From contig JAEYZS010000002.1 of assembly GCA_023427925.1 (NCBI GenBank), positions 1 to 6,832 on the forward strand: 6,832 nt of DNA. Direction: 5' to 3'. Under the pieces are notes generated by a model. The model did no database searches. It worked only from the letters and a program-made list of their open reading frames with translations, and was not told where the DNA came from. The stretch comes from Pseudomonadota bacterium. GTDB lineage: Bacteria > Bdellovibrionota > Bdellovibrionia > Bdellovibrionales > JAEYZS01. Every line of letters begins with the position of its first letter. Position 1 is the first letter of the stretch. Of the stretch, positions 1 to 6,309 are shown piece by piece. A program made the translations under genes and the position numbers.

Positions 1-1
1 G

Positions 2-157
2 ATTCAGAGTCTCTCCAAACCTAAAGCCGAAGCAGTTAGTCATAAACTTGCGATGGATGAAGTCAAAGAATTTCGCCAACGAACAAACGACTCCGAAATC
101 AAGAAAATTGATGAGCAACGACAAGGCTTTGTACGGGCACTCTTTAAAAAAGATTAA
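2..157 (+). CDS. 3' end of an unrecognised gene, truncated by the window edge
   Basis: Reading from base 2, the plus strand is open for 51 codons to a TAA at 155-157; the other two plus frames are not the better reading. The visible C-terminal tail is highly charged and probably helical, with runs such as DEVKEFRQR and EIKKIDEQRQ, and ends ALFKKD. No start codon, signal peptide or known domain is in view, so I cannot name a function. It faces the minus-strand TPR fragment that ends at 214, with only 56 bp between their stop codons. No convincing hairpin terminator is visible in that gap (158-213), which is AT-rich with a small AAATT/AATTT inverted repeat near 191-202. Codon use resembles the rest of the window. 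It is probably a real gene end, because the frame is open from the window edge and closes in a sensible convergent arrangement. Confidence 0.55.
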   Translation: MQSLSKPKAEAVSHKLAMDEVKEFRQRTNDSEIKKIDEQRQGFVRALFKKD

Positions 158-213
158 TCAAAAAAGATGAATTAAATACGATTTGTCGGGAAATTAGAAT
201 TTAACGATTGAAG

Positions 214-594
214 TTACTTTTTCTTTTTGAACAATAATCCTACGACATCTTTGAGGTCAGCTTTCATAATGTCCACAGGTTTAGAGGACTTCTTTTGTAG
301 TGTGATGATATGAAGCTCTCTCTGCGCTTCAATAAAGCTTGGGGTTAATGAAAGAGCGTGTTTAACGGTCTTTTCGGCGCTATCGAGATCACCAATTTGA
401 CGTAAATAAAGTCCTTTAACAAAATAGTAAGTGGAGTTGTGACGATCTTCAGGTGGAATTCTGTTAAGATCTGCTTCTAAGTTTTTAAAATAGTTTTCCA
501 CGTCCGACGTAGGAACAGTTAAAAGTTTCGCCCAAATCAAATGAAGCCTCATGTCCGAGGTAGGCGGACGTAAGGACATGGCCTTTTCAAACAT
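214..594 (-). pseudogene. Detached C-terminal TPR segment of the J-domain regulator
   Basis: This frame encodes 126 residues from ATG 592-594. It is in exactly the same frame as the upstream 604-2142 gene, separated from it only by TAA 604-606 and three sense codons (Ala-Leu-Val). The N-terminus (MFEKAMSLRPP) is the second half of a TPR repeat whose first half (DGRSLLKTNQ) closes the upstream protein. A second, clearer TPR lies at about residues 54-88 (YYFVKGLYLRQIGDLDSAEK, then ALSLTPS). The protein ends in a basic LLFKKKK tail. No Shine-Dalgarno sequence precedes ATG 594, so independent translation is doubtful. Reinitiation after the TAA, 9 nt away, is conceivable. TPRs bind partner peptides; here the segment was presumably the protein-interaction end of a J-domain cochaperone-like regulator. 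The intact open frame suggests a recent break, a sequencing error or a tolerated split. Confidence 0.75.
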
Positions 595-603
595 AACAAG
601 TGC

Positions 604-606
604 TTA
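604..606 (-). other. In-frame TAA interrupting a TPR repeat
   Basis: On the minus strand the codons around this site read CAG GCA GCA TAA GCA CTT GTT ATG TTT GAA, so the frame of the J-domain gene continues directly into the TPR fragment. From 2142 down to 214 there are 643 codons, with this as the only internal stop. Aligned to the TPR consensus, G8, L11, A20, F24, A27 and P32 are all present and the stop occupies position 19, which is often Glu, Lys or Gln. GAA, AAA and CAA are each one base from TAA. Confidence 0.85.
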
Positions 607-2142
607 TGCTGCCTGATTTGTCTTAAGGAGTGAGCGACCATCTTCGAATAGAGATTCTGATTCCAGAATTTTTTCGGCAAATCCTTTTTCAAGCTCTTTG
701 ATGTACATAGCGCGTTTATTGTCGTCGCTCAGAATTTCATTGGCTTTAGAAATCTTTGCAAAAATATAAGAAGTTAACTCTTTTACTTCGGTTGGAGCAT
801 CTGGTGGAACTTTGTCTGGATGGAATAACTTTGAAAGCTCTAAGTAAGCTCTTCTAATCTCTTTTGACTTTGCCTTTTCACTGAGACCTAAGATTTCAAA
901 ATGATTTTGATGATCCATTTCTCTTCTGAGTTTCACTAAACGATCAAGGTGTGATTTGTGATCTTGAGGTTTAGCTTGTTTATCGAAATAGATAAACTCC
1001 TGAGTCATAAGAAGGTGAACAGCGTGGAGAATATCTTCTTCAGAATACTTTTTGGCTTCAATAAGTTGTTCAATGGTCACCCCTTGAGTCATCTCTTGAG
1101 CAAATCGAGGCATACGGTTTAAAGGTGGCAAAGTATGAATAGGGGAAATATCTGCGTAGAGCGATCCTCTCAGAATTTTTTTATCGAGAAATGGCATGTA
1201 GAAAGTCTTTAACCAAGTTAATGAAATCTTCGAGTGAAGCCAATCACTCACAAATCTCTGAAGGGTAGGTATGTCCATTCCCAGTGCGTCTGGATCTGTG
1301 CCTCCTTCCTCAATTTCGATATCATATGAAGTATTCTTGATCAGATAACCTAATCGAATACCCAGTTGTTCGATATTAACAAGATCGATAACGTGAGGGC
1401 TGACGAGATTGGAATCAACTAGGCGCTCACCAATTCGTTTATTATTTTTTTGTTGTAGTACGAGTTCAAGTTCTTCAAGACTCAAATAGTTTTTATCAAC
1501 AAGGAGAGCTCCAAAGAACGACTTTGGATCGTCGACTTCTGCCTTGATTACACTTCCACCTCGGAAATGGACCTGAGAGTCTTTTGTGTCTGGGCTTTTA
1601 AATTTAACGGCCCCAGTAAACTGAGTTCTCGAAAAGTAACTCAAGACTCTAGGCACTTCGTAAGAGTGAATAGTTTGAGTCGACTTAATGGCATTAATTC
1701 TTTGTGGTGCAGTCAATTGTGGCGTGCAGATGGCTTCAATTATTGGTTCGTGTTCTTCGGTGAGAAGGTCTGCAAATCGATCTTTGATAGCCGTAATCAG
1801 GTGAGTGGGAACGACCGGCTTCTTAAAAAAATGTTGAGACTTGGTCTGGAGTAAAACATCTTTAACCGCAGATTTATCTAGGATCAAGCTTACAAAAATA
1901 AATAAGCTCTCACTCGTTGAGGCATTTTGTAAACTTGTTACGAGATTATTAAGCGAAGTTTTTTGTGTTAAGCATTCAATAATAAAGACGTCATATTTTC
2001 TTATCTTGAGGTTGGCTAAAATTTGCTCATGGTCGTTGAATGTCGATACAGTATAGCCTTCTTTTTCAAGAAGCTCTTTAGTGGCACTTCTAAAAGTGGC
2101 ATCTACGTCTAATACTGCTATGGTTATATCGCGCTTTTCCAT
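604..2142 (-). CDS. Pseudo-receiver / DUF4388-like / DnaJ J-domain protein, C-terminally truncated
   Basis: The 512-residue protein has recognisable modules. Residues 6-123 form a response-regulator receiver fold, with acidic D12 and D14, S85 at the Thr/Ser position and K108-P109. The phosphoacceptor position, after the hydrophobic YDVFII strand, holds E56 instead of Asp, so classical phosphorylation is unlikely. Residues about 160-280 resemble DUF4388/PATAN (TGAVKF, then VHFRGGSVIKAE, then RIGERLVDSNLV), a module common in deltaproteobacterial regulators. Residues about 414-482 are a DnaJ J domain with HPD at 441-443, the motif that stimulates DnaK ATPase. There are no Gly/Phe or zinc-finger regions, so it would be a class III J protein. 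It is predicted cytoplasmic, with no signal peptide or membrane segment. The last 15 residues begin a TPR cut by TAA 604-606. The start is ATG 2142, which places the first receiver strand normally, although no clear ribosome binding site precedes it. Its clients and pathway are unknown; it transcribes divergently from trxA. Confidence 0.85.
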   Translation of the reverse strand: MEKRDITIAVLDVDATFRSATKELLEKEGYTVSTFNDHEQILANLKIRKYDVFIIECLTQKTSLNNLVTSLQNASTSESLFIFVSLILDKSAVKDVLLQTKSQHFFKKPVVPTHLITAIKDRFADLLTEEHEPIIEAICTPQLTAPQRINAIKSTQTIHSYEVPRVLSYFSRTQFTGAVKFKSPDTKDSQVHFRGGSVIKAEVDDPKSFFGALLVDKNYLSLEELELVLQQKNNKRIGERLVDSNLVSPHVIDLVNIEQLGIRLGYLIKNTSYDIEIEEGGTDPDALGMDIPTLQRFVSDWLHSKISLTWLKTFYMPFLDKKILRGSLYADISPIHTLPPLNRMPRFAQEMTQGVTIEQLIEAKKYSEEDILHAVHLLMTQEFIYFDKQAKPQDHKSHLDRLVKLRREMDHQNHFEILGLSEKAKSKEIRRAYLELSKLFHPDKVPPDAPTEVKELTSYIFAKISKANEILSDDNKRAMYIKELEKGFAEKILESESLFEDGRSLLKTNQAA

Positions 2143-2145
2143 TTA

Positions 2146-2157
2146 ACTTATATAAGT
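2146..2157. repeat. 12-bp perfect palindrome just upstream of the J-domain gene
   Basis: ACTTATATAAGT reads identically on both strands and ends 3 bp before the ATG at 2142. It lies in the predicted 5' leader, where a ribosome binding site would be expected. It could be an operator for a dimeric regulator or a weak AU hairpin, but in AT-rich DNA it may also be chance. Confidence 0.4.
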
Positions 2158-2179
2158 ATCGGTAAGAACTAGCATAATT

Positions 2180-2208
2180 ATTAAATAATCCTGCTTATAA
2201 ATTGTGAA
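2180..2208 (-). promoter_or_regulatory. Predicted sigma70-type promoter of the J-domain gene
   Basis: On the minus strand TTCACA (2208-2203, 5 of 6 to the -35 consensus) is followed after 17 bp by TTTAAT (2185-2180, 5 of 6 to the -10 consensus). Transcription would start near 2173, leaving a leader of about 30 nt that contains the 2146-2157 palindrome. The assignment rests on consensus matching only. Confidence 0.45.
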
Positions 2209-2218
2209 ATTTAAAGGG

Positions 2219-2247
2219 TTGACGAGTCGAGGCTAAAATCTCATATT
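2219..2247 (+). promoter_or_regulatory. Predicted sigma70-type promoter of trxA
   Basis: TTGACG (2219-2224, 5 of 6 to the -35 consensus) is followed after 17 bp by CATATT (2242-2247, 4 of 6 to the -10 consensus). Transcription would begin near 2254 and give trxA a leader of about 31 nt. The -10 box overlaps a possible upstream TTG start at 2246, which argues against that start. The -35 box lies 10 bp from that of the divergent promoter, so one regulator could act on both. Confidence 0.5.
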
Positions 2248-2272
2248 GATAAAGTGCAAAGTAGGCATAGTT

Positions 2273-2279
2273 AAAGGAG
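2273..2279 (+). promoter_or_regulatory. Ribosome binding site of trxA, which fixes its start
   Basis: AAAGGAG sits 5 nt before ATG 2285, a near-ideal Shine-Dalgarno sequence and spacing. It selects this ATG over the in-frame TTG at 2246, which has no such site. Confidence 0.85.
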
Positions 2280-2284
2280 TGCAA

Positions 2285-2611
2285 ATGGGTCAATTTACTA
2301 AACCAATTACAGACGCAAGTTTTGAAACTGATGTACTAAAAGCCAATGTCCCGGTCTTGGTAGACTTTTGGGCAGAGTGGTGCGGTCCGTGTCAGGCCTT
2401 AGGTCCTAAACTCGAAGAAGTGGCTCAAGCGATAGGAGAAAAAGCTCATATCGTTAAGCTGAACGTAGATGAAAATCCAGAAACTGCTGCTAAATATGGT
2501 GTAAGAGGTATTCCGACAATGATCCTTTTTAAAGGCGGTCAGGACGTAGATCAAATAGTAGGTAACGTTCCTAAGGAAACAATTTCGGCACTTCTAAATA
2601 AGTATCTCTAA
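2285..2611 (+). CDS. trxA: Thioredoxin
   Basis: Thioredoxin is a small cytoplasmic dithiol reductant that reduces protein disulfides and is recycled by thioredoxin reductase with NADPH. From ATG 2285 the protein is 108 residues, the classical length. The active site is WCGPC, with C33 and C36, inside FWAEWCGPC. Other family residues are the buried D27, P41 and the cis-proline P77 in GIPT. The last helix ends in LLNKYL. There is no signal peptide, so it acts in the cytoplasm. An in-frame extension to TTG 2246 would add 13 residues unlike any thioredoxin N-terminus and is rejected. The gene is a single-gene transcription unit, with its own promoter, a strong ribosome binding site and a hairpin terminator right after it. 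It is divergent from the J-domain gene; both relate to protein quality, but a functional link is only a guess. Confidence 0.97.
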   Translation: MGQFTKPITDASFETDVLKANVPVLVDFWAEWCGPCQALGPKLEEVAQAIGEKAHIVKLNVDENPETAAKYGVRGIPTMILFKGGQDVDQIVGNVPKETISALLNKYL

Positions 2612-2631
2612 AAAAAATTGAGTTTGAAATT

Positions 2632-2665
2632 AAAAAGCCAGCCTCATCGAGGTTGGCTTTTTTTT
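2632..2665. terminator. Bidirectional intrinsic terminator between trxA and rodA
   Basis: The left arm 2635-2645 (AAGCCAGCCTC preceded by A residues) pairs with 2649-2659 (GAGGTTGGCTT) around a 3-nt ATC loop, with one G-U wobble. A run of eight T (2658-2665) follows on the plus strand and a run of A precedes it. It therefore works as a terminator for trxA and, on the minus strand, for the rodA end of the cell-wall operon (stop at 2684). Confidence 0.9.
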
Positions 2666-2683
2666 GTGTCTAAGTGAGTGTGC

Positions 2684-3799
2684 TTAAAAGATATACCGCC
2701 TCATTGCAACACTTGAAATAATACCCAATGCAATGAAAGCCGTGATCATACCTGATCCTCCATAGGAGAGGATTGGCAGTGGGATACCGACAATTGGTAG
2801 CATCCCGATCACCATTCCAATATTTACGAACATATGCCAGAAGATTAGAGCCAAACATCCAATCACAAGCAATGCACCAAATTTATCCCGAGCTTGGTTT
2901 GCATTTTTGATTCCGATAAGATTTAAGATAATAAAAAGAGTCAGAACAGTAAAGCTTCCGATAAAGCCGTGCTCTTCTGAAAGTACACTATAGACGAAGT
3001 CTGTGTGACGTTCTGGCAAGAAATCCAACTGCGACTGTGTTCCTTTTTTAAAGCCTTTACCTAAAAACTGCCCACTACCGACGGCAATTTTAGATTGAAT
3101 ACTGTTGTAACCGGTTCCGCGAGGATCTCGTGTTGGATCAAGGAAGGTCAAAACGCGGTTTTTTTGGTATTCTTTTAAACCAAAGTTATAAGCCAGAGGT
3201 AAAATCAAAATGAAAGCTACTATACCGCTGACCAAAATTCTTTTCTTTACACCAACAAATAACAGAAGTGACACGCTAACTGCGGCCAACATCATTGAGG
3301 TTCCCAAGTCGGGTTGGATTACTGTCAACGTGAATGGAACAAGCGTGATAAATATTGGCCACATTAGTTCTTTTATTCCTAAGCCGGAACTTGTATTTCG
3401 ATTAGCAAGAATCTTTGCAAGTACAACGACTAAACAGAGTTTCATTGTTTCTGAGGGCTGATATTTAAAAAAACCAAAATCAATCCAGCGTTGAGCACCG
3501 AGTGCGACATTACCCCATAGCTCCACTATAACAAGAAAAATAAGATTCAAAATATAGAAGACGTAACCCAGCTTTGCCAGAATTTTGTAGTCCAATAATG
3601 TGGTTATCAAAAACAAACCCCACCCTATAGCAATCCAAAACAGTTGAAGTGCAAAGAGTTTGTGAATGCCGACTGTTTCAGGATCGTGAGTTGCGCTATA
3701 GAGATTGATTAATCCTATAATATTCAGAGCGATAATCACAAATACGAGGTTGAAGTCTATTTTTTTTAGGAACGTGCGTTCCTCAATCTGCATTTCCAT
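2684..3799 (-). CDS. rodA: RodA, SEDS-family peptidoglycan glycosyltransferase
   Basis: RodA polymerises lipid II into glycan strands in the inner membrane and works with PBP2 in the Rod complex. From ATG 3799 the protein has 371 residues, the usual RodA length, with about ten hydrophobic segments. Family marks are QPDLGTS at 162-168, the loop NSIQSKIAVGSG (232-243), LPERHTDF with D267 (the conserved SEDS catalytic Asp lies in this loop), EEHG near 275, and the FtsW/RodA/SpoVE signature with GIPLPILSYGGSGM at 338-351. RodA rather than FtsW is supported by the adjacent mrdA and by the GTQSQLDFLPE loop. An upstream ATG at 3859 would add 20 Gln/Asn-rich residues read from the mrdA tail; the GAGG site before 3799 decides against it. 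The gene overlaps mrdA by 17 bp, so translation is probably coupled. It is the last gene of the operon, before the terminator. Confidence 0.96.
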   Translation of the reverse strand: MEMQIEERTFLKKIDFNLVFVIIALNIIGLINLYSATHDPETVGIHKLFALQLFWIAIGWGLFLITTLLDYKILAKLGYVFYILNLIFLVIVELWGNVALGAQRWIDFGFFKYQPSETMKLCLVVVLAKILANRNTSSGLGIKELMWPIFITLVPFTLTVIQPDLGTSMMLAAVSVSLLLFVGVKKRILVSGIVAFILILPLAYNFGLKEYQKNRVLTFLDPTRDPRGTGYNSIQSKIAVGSGQFLGKGFKKGTQSQLDFLPERHTDFVYSVLSEEHGFIGSFTVLTLFIILNLIGIKNANQARDKFGALLVIGCLALIFWHMFVNIGMVIGMLPIVGIPLPILSYGGSGMITAFIALGIISSVAMRRYIF

Positions 3800-5777
3800 T
3801 TGTTTCCTCAGGTTTTGGTTCAGGAGCTTTTGGCTTTGGTTTTGGTTTAGCCACAACAAGTTTTTCTGGATGATATTTTTCCATGTAAGATTTTACTATA
3901 TCTCGAGCAATCGGTCCTGCGCCGCCGGAACCTGAACATGCATGCTCAGCAAGTACTGCGACAACGATCTCAGGATCTTCACTTGGTGCATACGTCACAT
4001 ACCAACCATGGTGACGTTGTTTAATTGGGCGAGATTTACAATCTGCAAAAATTTGATCCGCTGAAAGTGAGAAGAGCTGGACGGTTCCTGTTTTACCCGA
4101 CATTTCTACTCCAGGAACTTTGAGCCAACGAGCGGTTCCATGGGGACCATTTCCAACCATCCAAAGTCCTTCTTTAATGATCTTTAAATTTGCAGGATCG
4201 ATTTTTACACTCTCTGTATTGACCCCCGCGACAGGATCAAATTTTAATTCCGGCTGGATTTCCTTAAGAACCTTTCCATCTATATCAAGAATTTTCTTTA
4301 CGAAATGAGGCTGATAAGCAGGCCCGATATTCGCAAAGCTTGAAAACGTTTGAGCGATTTGAAGTGCAGTGGTGAGGAAAAAGCCCTGTCCAATGGCATT
4401 GGATAAATTTTCTCCCGGTTGCCATTCTTCGCCAAAAGTTTTTTTCTTCCATTCTGTCGTTGGAACGAGCCCTGGCACTTCGTTGTTGAGATTAATACCC
4501 GTCCTTTTTCCTAATCCGAGGGCGCGGGCATACTGTGCCATTTTATCGATACCTAAAGAGAGACCGAGTTTATAGAAGAATACGTCGCAAGAGCGTTCGA
4601 GAGCCTGAACTACATTCACCGATCCATGACCTTGCTTCAAATGACAGTGGTAAGTTCTTCTACCGAACTTAAAAAAACCAGGACAAAACACGGTTGAATT
4701 TTTTGTGATTTGCTTTTCCTGTAATCCAGCAAGAGCCGTAATGGCTTTGAAGGTTGAACCTGGCGGGTAGTGATCTTGGATGGCTTTATTTCTAAGTGGT
4801 TTAAAGGGGTCGTTAACTAGAGTCGACCACATTTTAGAAGAAATTCCTTTTGAGAATAAAGTGGGATCAAATGACGGGGCATTCACTAAGGCAATAATCT
4901 CGCCATTTTTAGGATTAAGGGCAATGGCGCCACCAATTTTTTCTTGTGTTATAAATGCATTGTATGCTGCTTCCTGGACATCCTTGTCTATGGTGAGCAT
5001 TAGAGTATGCCCAGGCACCGGTTCTTTAGATAGGCTCACTTCTCCAAGAAGCTCCGGAACGCCGAGTGATGTGATCTCCCTTCCCCGCGCGTCTACTTGG
5101 ACGAAGTCTTGGCCACTTTGTCCGCGAAGCTCTCTATCATACACGATTTCAAGCCCGTTTTTCCCGACGATATCACCTTGCTCAAATTGCTGATCGGGTG
5201 GTTTAGACTTGTTGAGTCTTGGAAGTTCTTCTCTAGAAATCTCTCCAACATACCCGTAGAGTTGCGCACCCATCTCTTTCATAAGGTAAGTGCGTTGAAT
5301 GGACATTGCAATATCAAGTCCTGGATGATTAATCCGGTGTCGATCAAGTCGAGCGACTTCGTCACGATTAAGATTCGATTTTATAAGTACGGGGCGGAAA
5401 GGGCCGTTTTTTCTTTTTTCTGTATTAACTAATTGTACAATTTTAGGTGCCGGAACATTGATTATTGTACTAATCGTATTTGCAGTATTTTCAAGATCAG
5501 TCGCATATTGGGGAGTAATAGTCACATCGAAACCCGGAAAATTATCGACTAGGATCGATCCTTCGCGATCAATAATCATACCGCGCGGAGCTTGAATTTT
5601 TTTAATCTTAAATCTATTTCTCTCGGAGAAAAGTCTTAACTCTTCACCTTGGAAACCTTGAAGATACCACAATCTCAAAATAAAAATCACAAATGTGAAG
5701 CTTAAGAGAATATAGATATACTTATACCTGGGAATAAACTCCTTGGCTTCTTCTGGATCATTTAGGTATTCACTCAT
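3783..5777 (-). CDS. mrdA: Penicillin-binding protein 2, elongation transpeptidase
   Basis: PBP2 cross-links peptidoglycan during cylindrical growth and is the partner of RodA; it is the target of mecillinam in E. coli. The 664-residue protein has a short cytoplasmic N-terminus, one membrane anchor at about 18-40, a pedestal domain starting near IQAPRGMIIDREG (61-73), then the transpeptidase domain. Catalytic motifs are STFK at 341-344 (nucleophile S341), SCD at 396-398 (the usual SXD form in PBP2) and KTG at 562-564. C365, C378, H384 and C397 match the position and spacing of the zinc site reported in Acinetobacter PBP2. The tail beyond residue 642 is a Lys/Pro run (KPKPKPKAPEPKP) then acidic residues, probably a disordered periplasmic extension. 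The start ATG overlaps the mreD stop as ATGA, and only a weak ribosome binding site precedes it, so translation is probably coupled to mreD. The 3' end overlaps rodA by 17 bp. Confidence 0.97.
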   Translation of the reverse strand: MSEYLNDPEEAKEFIPRYKYIYILLSFTFVIFILRLWYLQGFQGEELRLFSERNRFKIKKIQAPRGMIIDREGSILVDNFPGFDVTITPQYATDLENTANTISTIINVPAPKIVQLVNTEKRKNGPFRPVLIKSNLNRDEVARLDRHRINHPGLDIAMSIQRTYLMKEMGAQLYGYVGEISREELPRLNKSKPPDQQFEQGDIVGKNGLEIVYDRELRGQSGQDFVQVDARGREITSLGVPELLGEVSLSKEPVPGHTLMLTIDKDVQEAAYNAFITQEKIGGAIALNPKNGEIIALVNAPSFDPTLFSKGISSKMWSTLVNDPFKPLRNKAIQDHYPPGSTFKAITALAGLQEKQITKNSTVFCPGFFKFGRRTYHCHLKQGHGSVNVVQALERSCDVFFYKLGLSLGIDKMAQYARALGLGKRTGINLNNEVPGLVPTTEWKKKTFGEEWQPGENLSNAIGQGFFLTTALQIAQTFSSFANIGPAYQPHFVKKILDIDGKVLKEIQPELKFDPVAGVNTESVKIDPANLKIIKEGLWMVGNGPHGTARWLKVPGVEMSGKTGTVQLFSLSADQIFADCKSRPIKQRHHGWYVTYAPSEDPEIVVAVLAEHACSGSGGAGPIARDIVKSYMEKYHPEKLVVAKPKPKPKAPEPKPEETNGNAD
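3803..3810 (-). promoter_or_regulatory. Ribosome binding site of rodA inside the mrdA 3' end
   Basis: The minus strand reads TGAGGAAA, with GAGG 6 nt before ATG 3799. It lies within the last codons of mrdA. It favours ATG 3799 over ATG 3859 and also over ATG 3793, which is 12 nt away. Confidence 0.75.
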
Positions 5778-6307
5778 AAAAATCCATCCCCACTATTACC
5801 TACGAACTCATCTTTCGGGTTCGCTCGCTGTATAATTTTGTAAACGAGCGGACTGACCACAAATGCGATCACGCTCTGTACAATCCAGCTAAAAGCCTGT
5901 GACAGGAAAAGAGGCTTTGCTTCAAAGACCCAAGAAAAAATATAAATCAGCAATTGAAAAGTCAAAACCGAAGCCGCGTACATAACGGAGAAATAAAATT
6001 GACCTGGTACGAACATTCTTGTTTTAACCGCGTTCACCAGTAAAAAGACAAGTGTCTGCGCTAGCAATAAGTATCCGAGAGGTTGCATCGTTAACAGATA
6101 GATAAAGAAGCTAGGTACATAGATGATCACCATCGACTCAATTGGCGATCTATAAAGAAATACGAAAACTACGACAGATAACCACAGCTGGGGGTTCGGA
6201 ATCAGCGCTAAAATTGTATGCCAAATTGAAGTTTCCAAAGTAGTAATAAGGATCAGAAGAACCAGATTAAATATAATGTGAAAACTGCGTTTATCACGAT
6301 CTGCCAT
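5774..6307 (-). CDS. mreD: MreD, rod-shape-determining membrane protein
   Basis: MreD is an inner-membrane component of the Rod complex that works with MreC and modulates PBP2-RodA activity; it has no known enzymatic function. The protein is 177 residues, near the usual 160-180, and almost wholly hydrophobic, with five or six membrane segments (about 10-35, 40-52, 55-73, 77-94, 103-127, 139-160). MreD sequences are poorly conserved, so the call rests on length, topology, the PLGYLLLAQTLVFLLVNAV segment and above all position between mreC and mrdA. ATG 6307 begins 2 nt after the mreC stop. AAGGA (minus strand, 6318-6314) lies 6 nt upstream, inside the mreC end, and fixes the start. The stop overlaps the mrdA start as ATGA. 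Confidence 0.92.
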   Translation of the reverse strand: MADRDKRSFHIIFNLVLLILITTLETSIWHTILALIPNPQLWLSVVVFVFLYRSPIESMVIIYVPSFFIYLLTMQPLGYLLLAQTLVFLLVNAVKTRMFVPGQFYFSVMYAASVLTFQLLIYIFSWVFEAKPLFLSQAFSWIVQSVIAFVVSPLVYKIIQRANPKDEFVGNSGDGFL

Positions 6308-6309
6308 AT

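Noticed and set aside
604..606. Programmed stop-codon readthrough at the TAA
   Set aside because: TAA is the tightest stop, is followed by G, and no downstream stem-loop is evident. A mutation, base error or reinitiation explains the site more simply.
2177..2189. ATTATT-A-AATAAT inverted repeat as an operator
   Set aside because: It is pure A/T in AT-rich promoter DNA and overlaps the predicted -10 box, so it is explained by composition.
2246..2284. TTG start for trxA giving a 121-residue protein
   Set aside because: It overlaps the predicted -10 box, has no ribosome binding site and adds residues foreign to thioredoxins. ATG 2285 has AAAGGAG at ideal spacing and gives the standard 108 residues.
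2670..2858. Minus-strand 62-codon frame inside the rodA 3' end
   Set aside because: It overlaps rodA in another frame and its composition does not resemble a real small protein.
3800..3859. Upstream ATG 3859 for rodA
   Set aside because: The extra 20 residues are the mrdA tail in another frame and lack a ribosome binding site. ATG 3799 follows GAGG at 6 nt and gives the normal RodA length.
4780..5432. Plus-strand open frames of 111 and 137 codons opposite mrdA, and others at 1567-2056, 3210-3461, 3705-3935 and 4120-4575
   Set aside because: All lie antisense to well-supported genes, show no domain or biased composition expected of a protein, and have no clear ribosome binding site. They are frame shadows.
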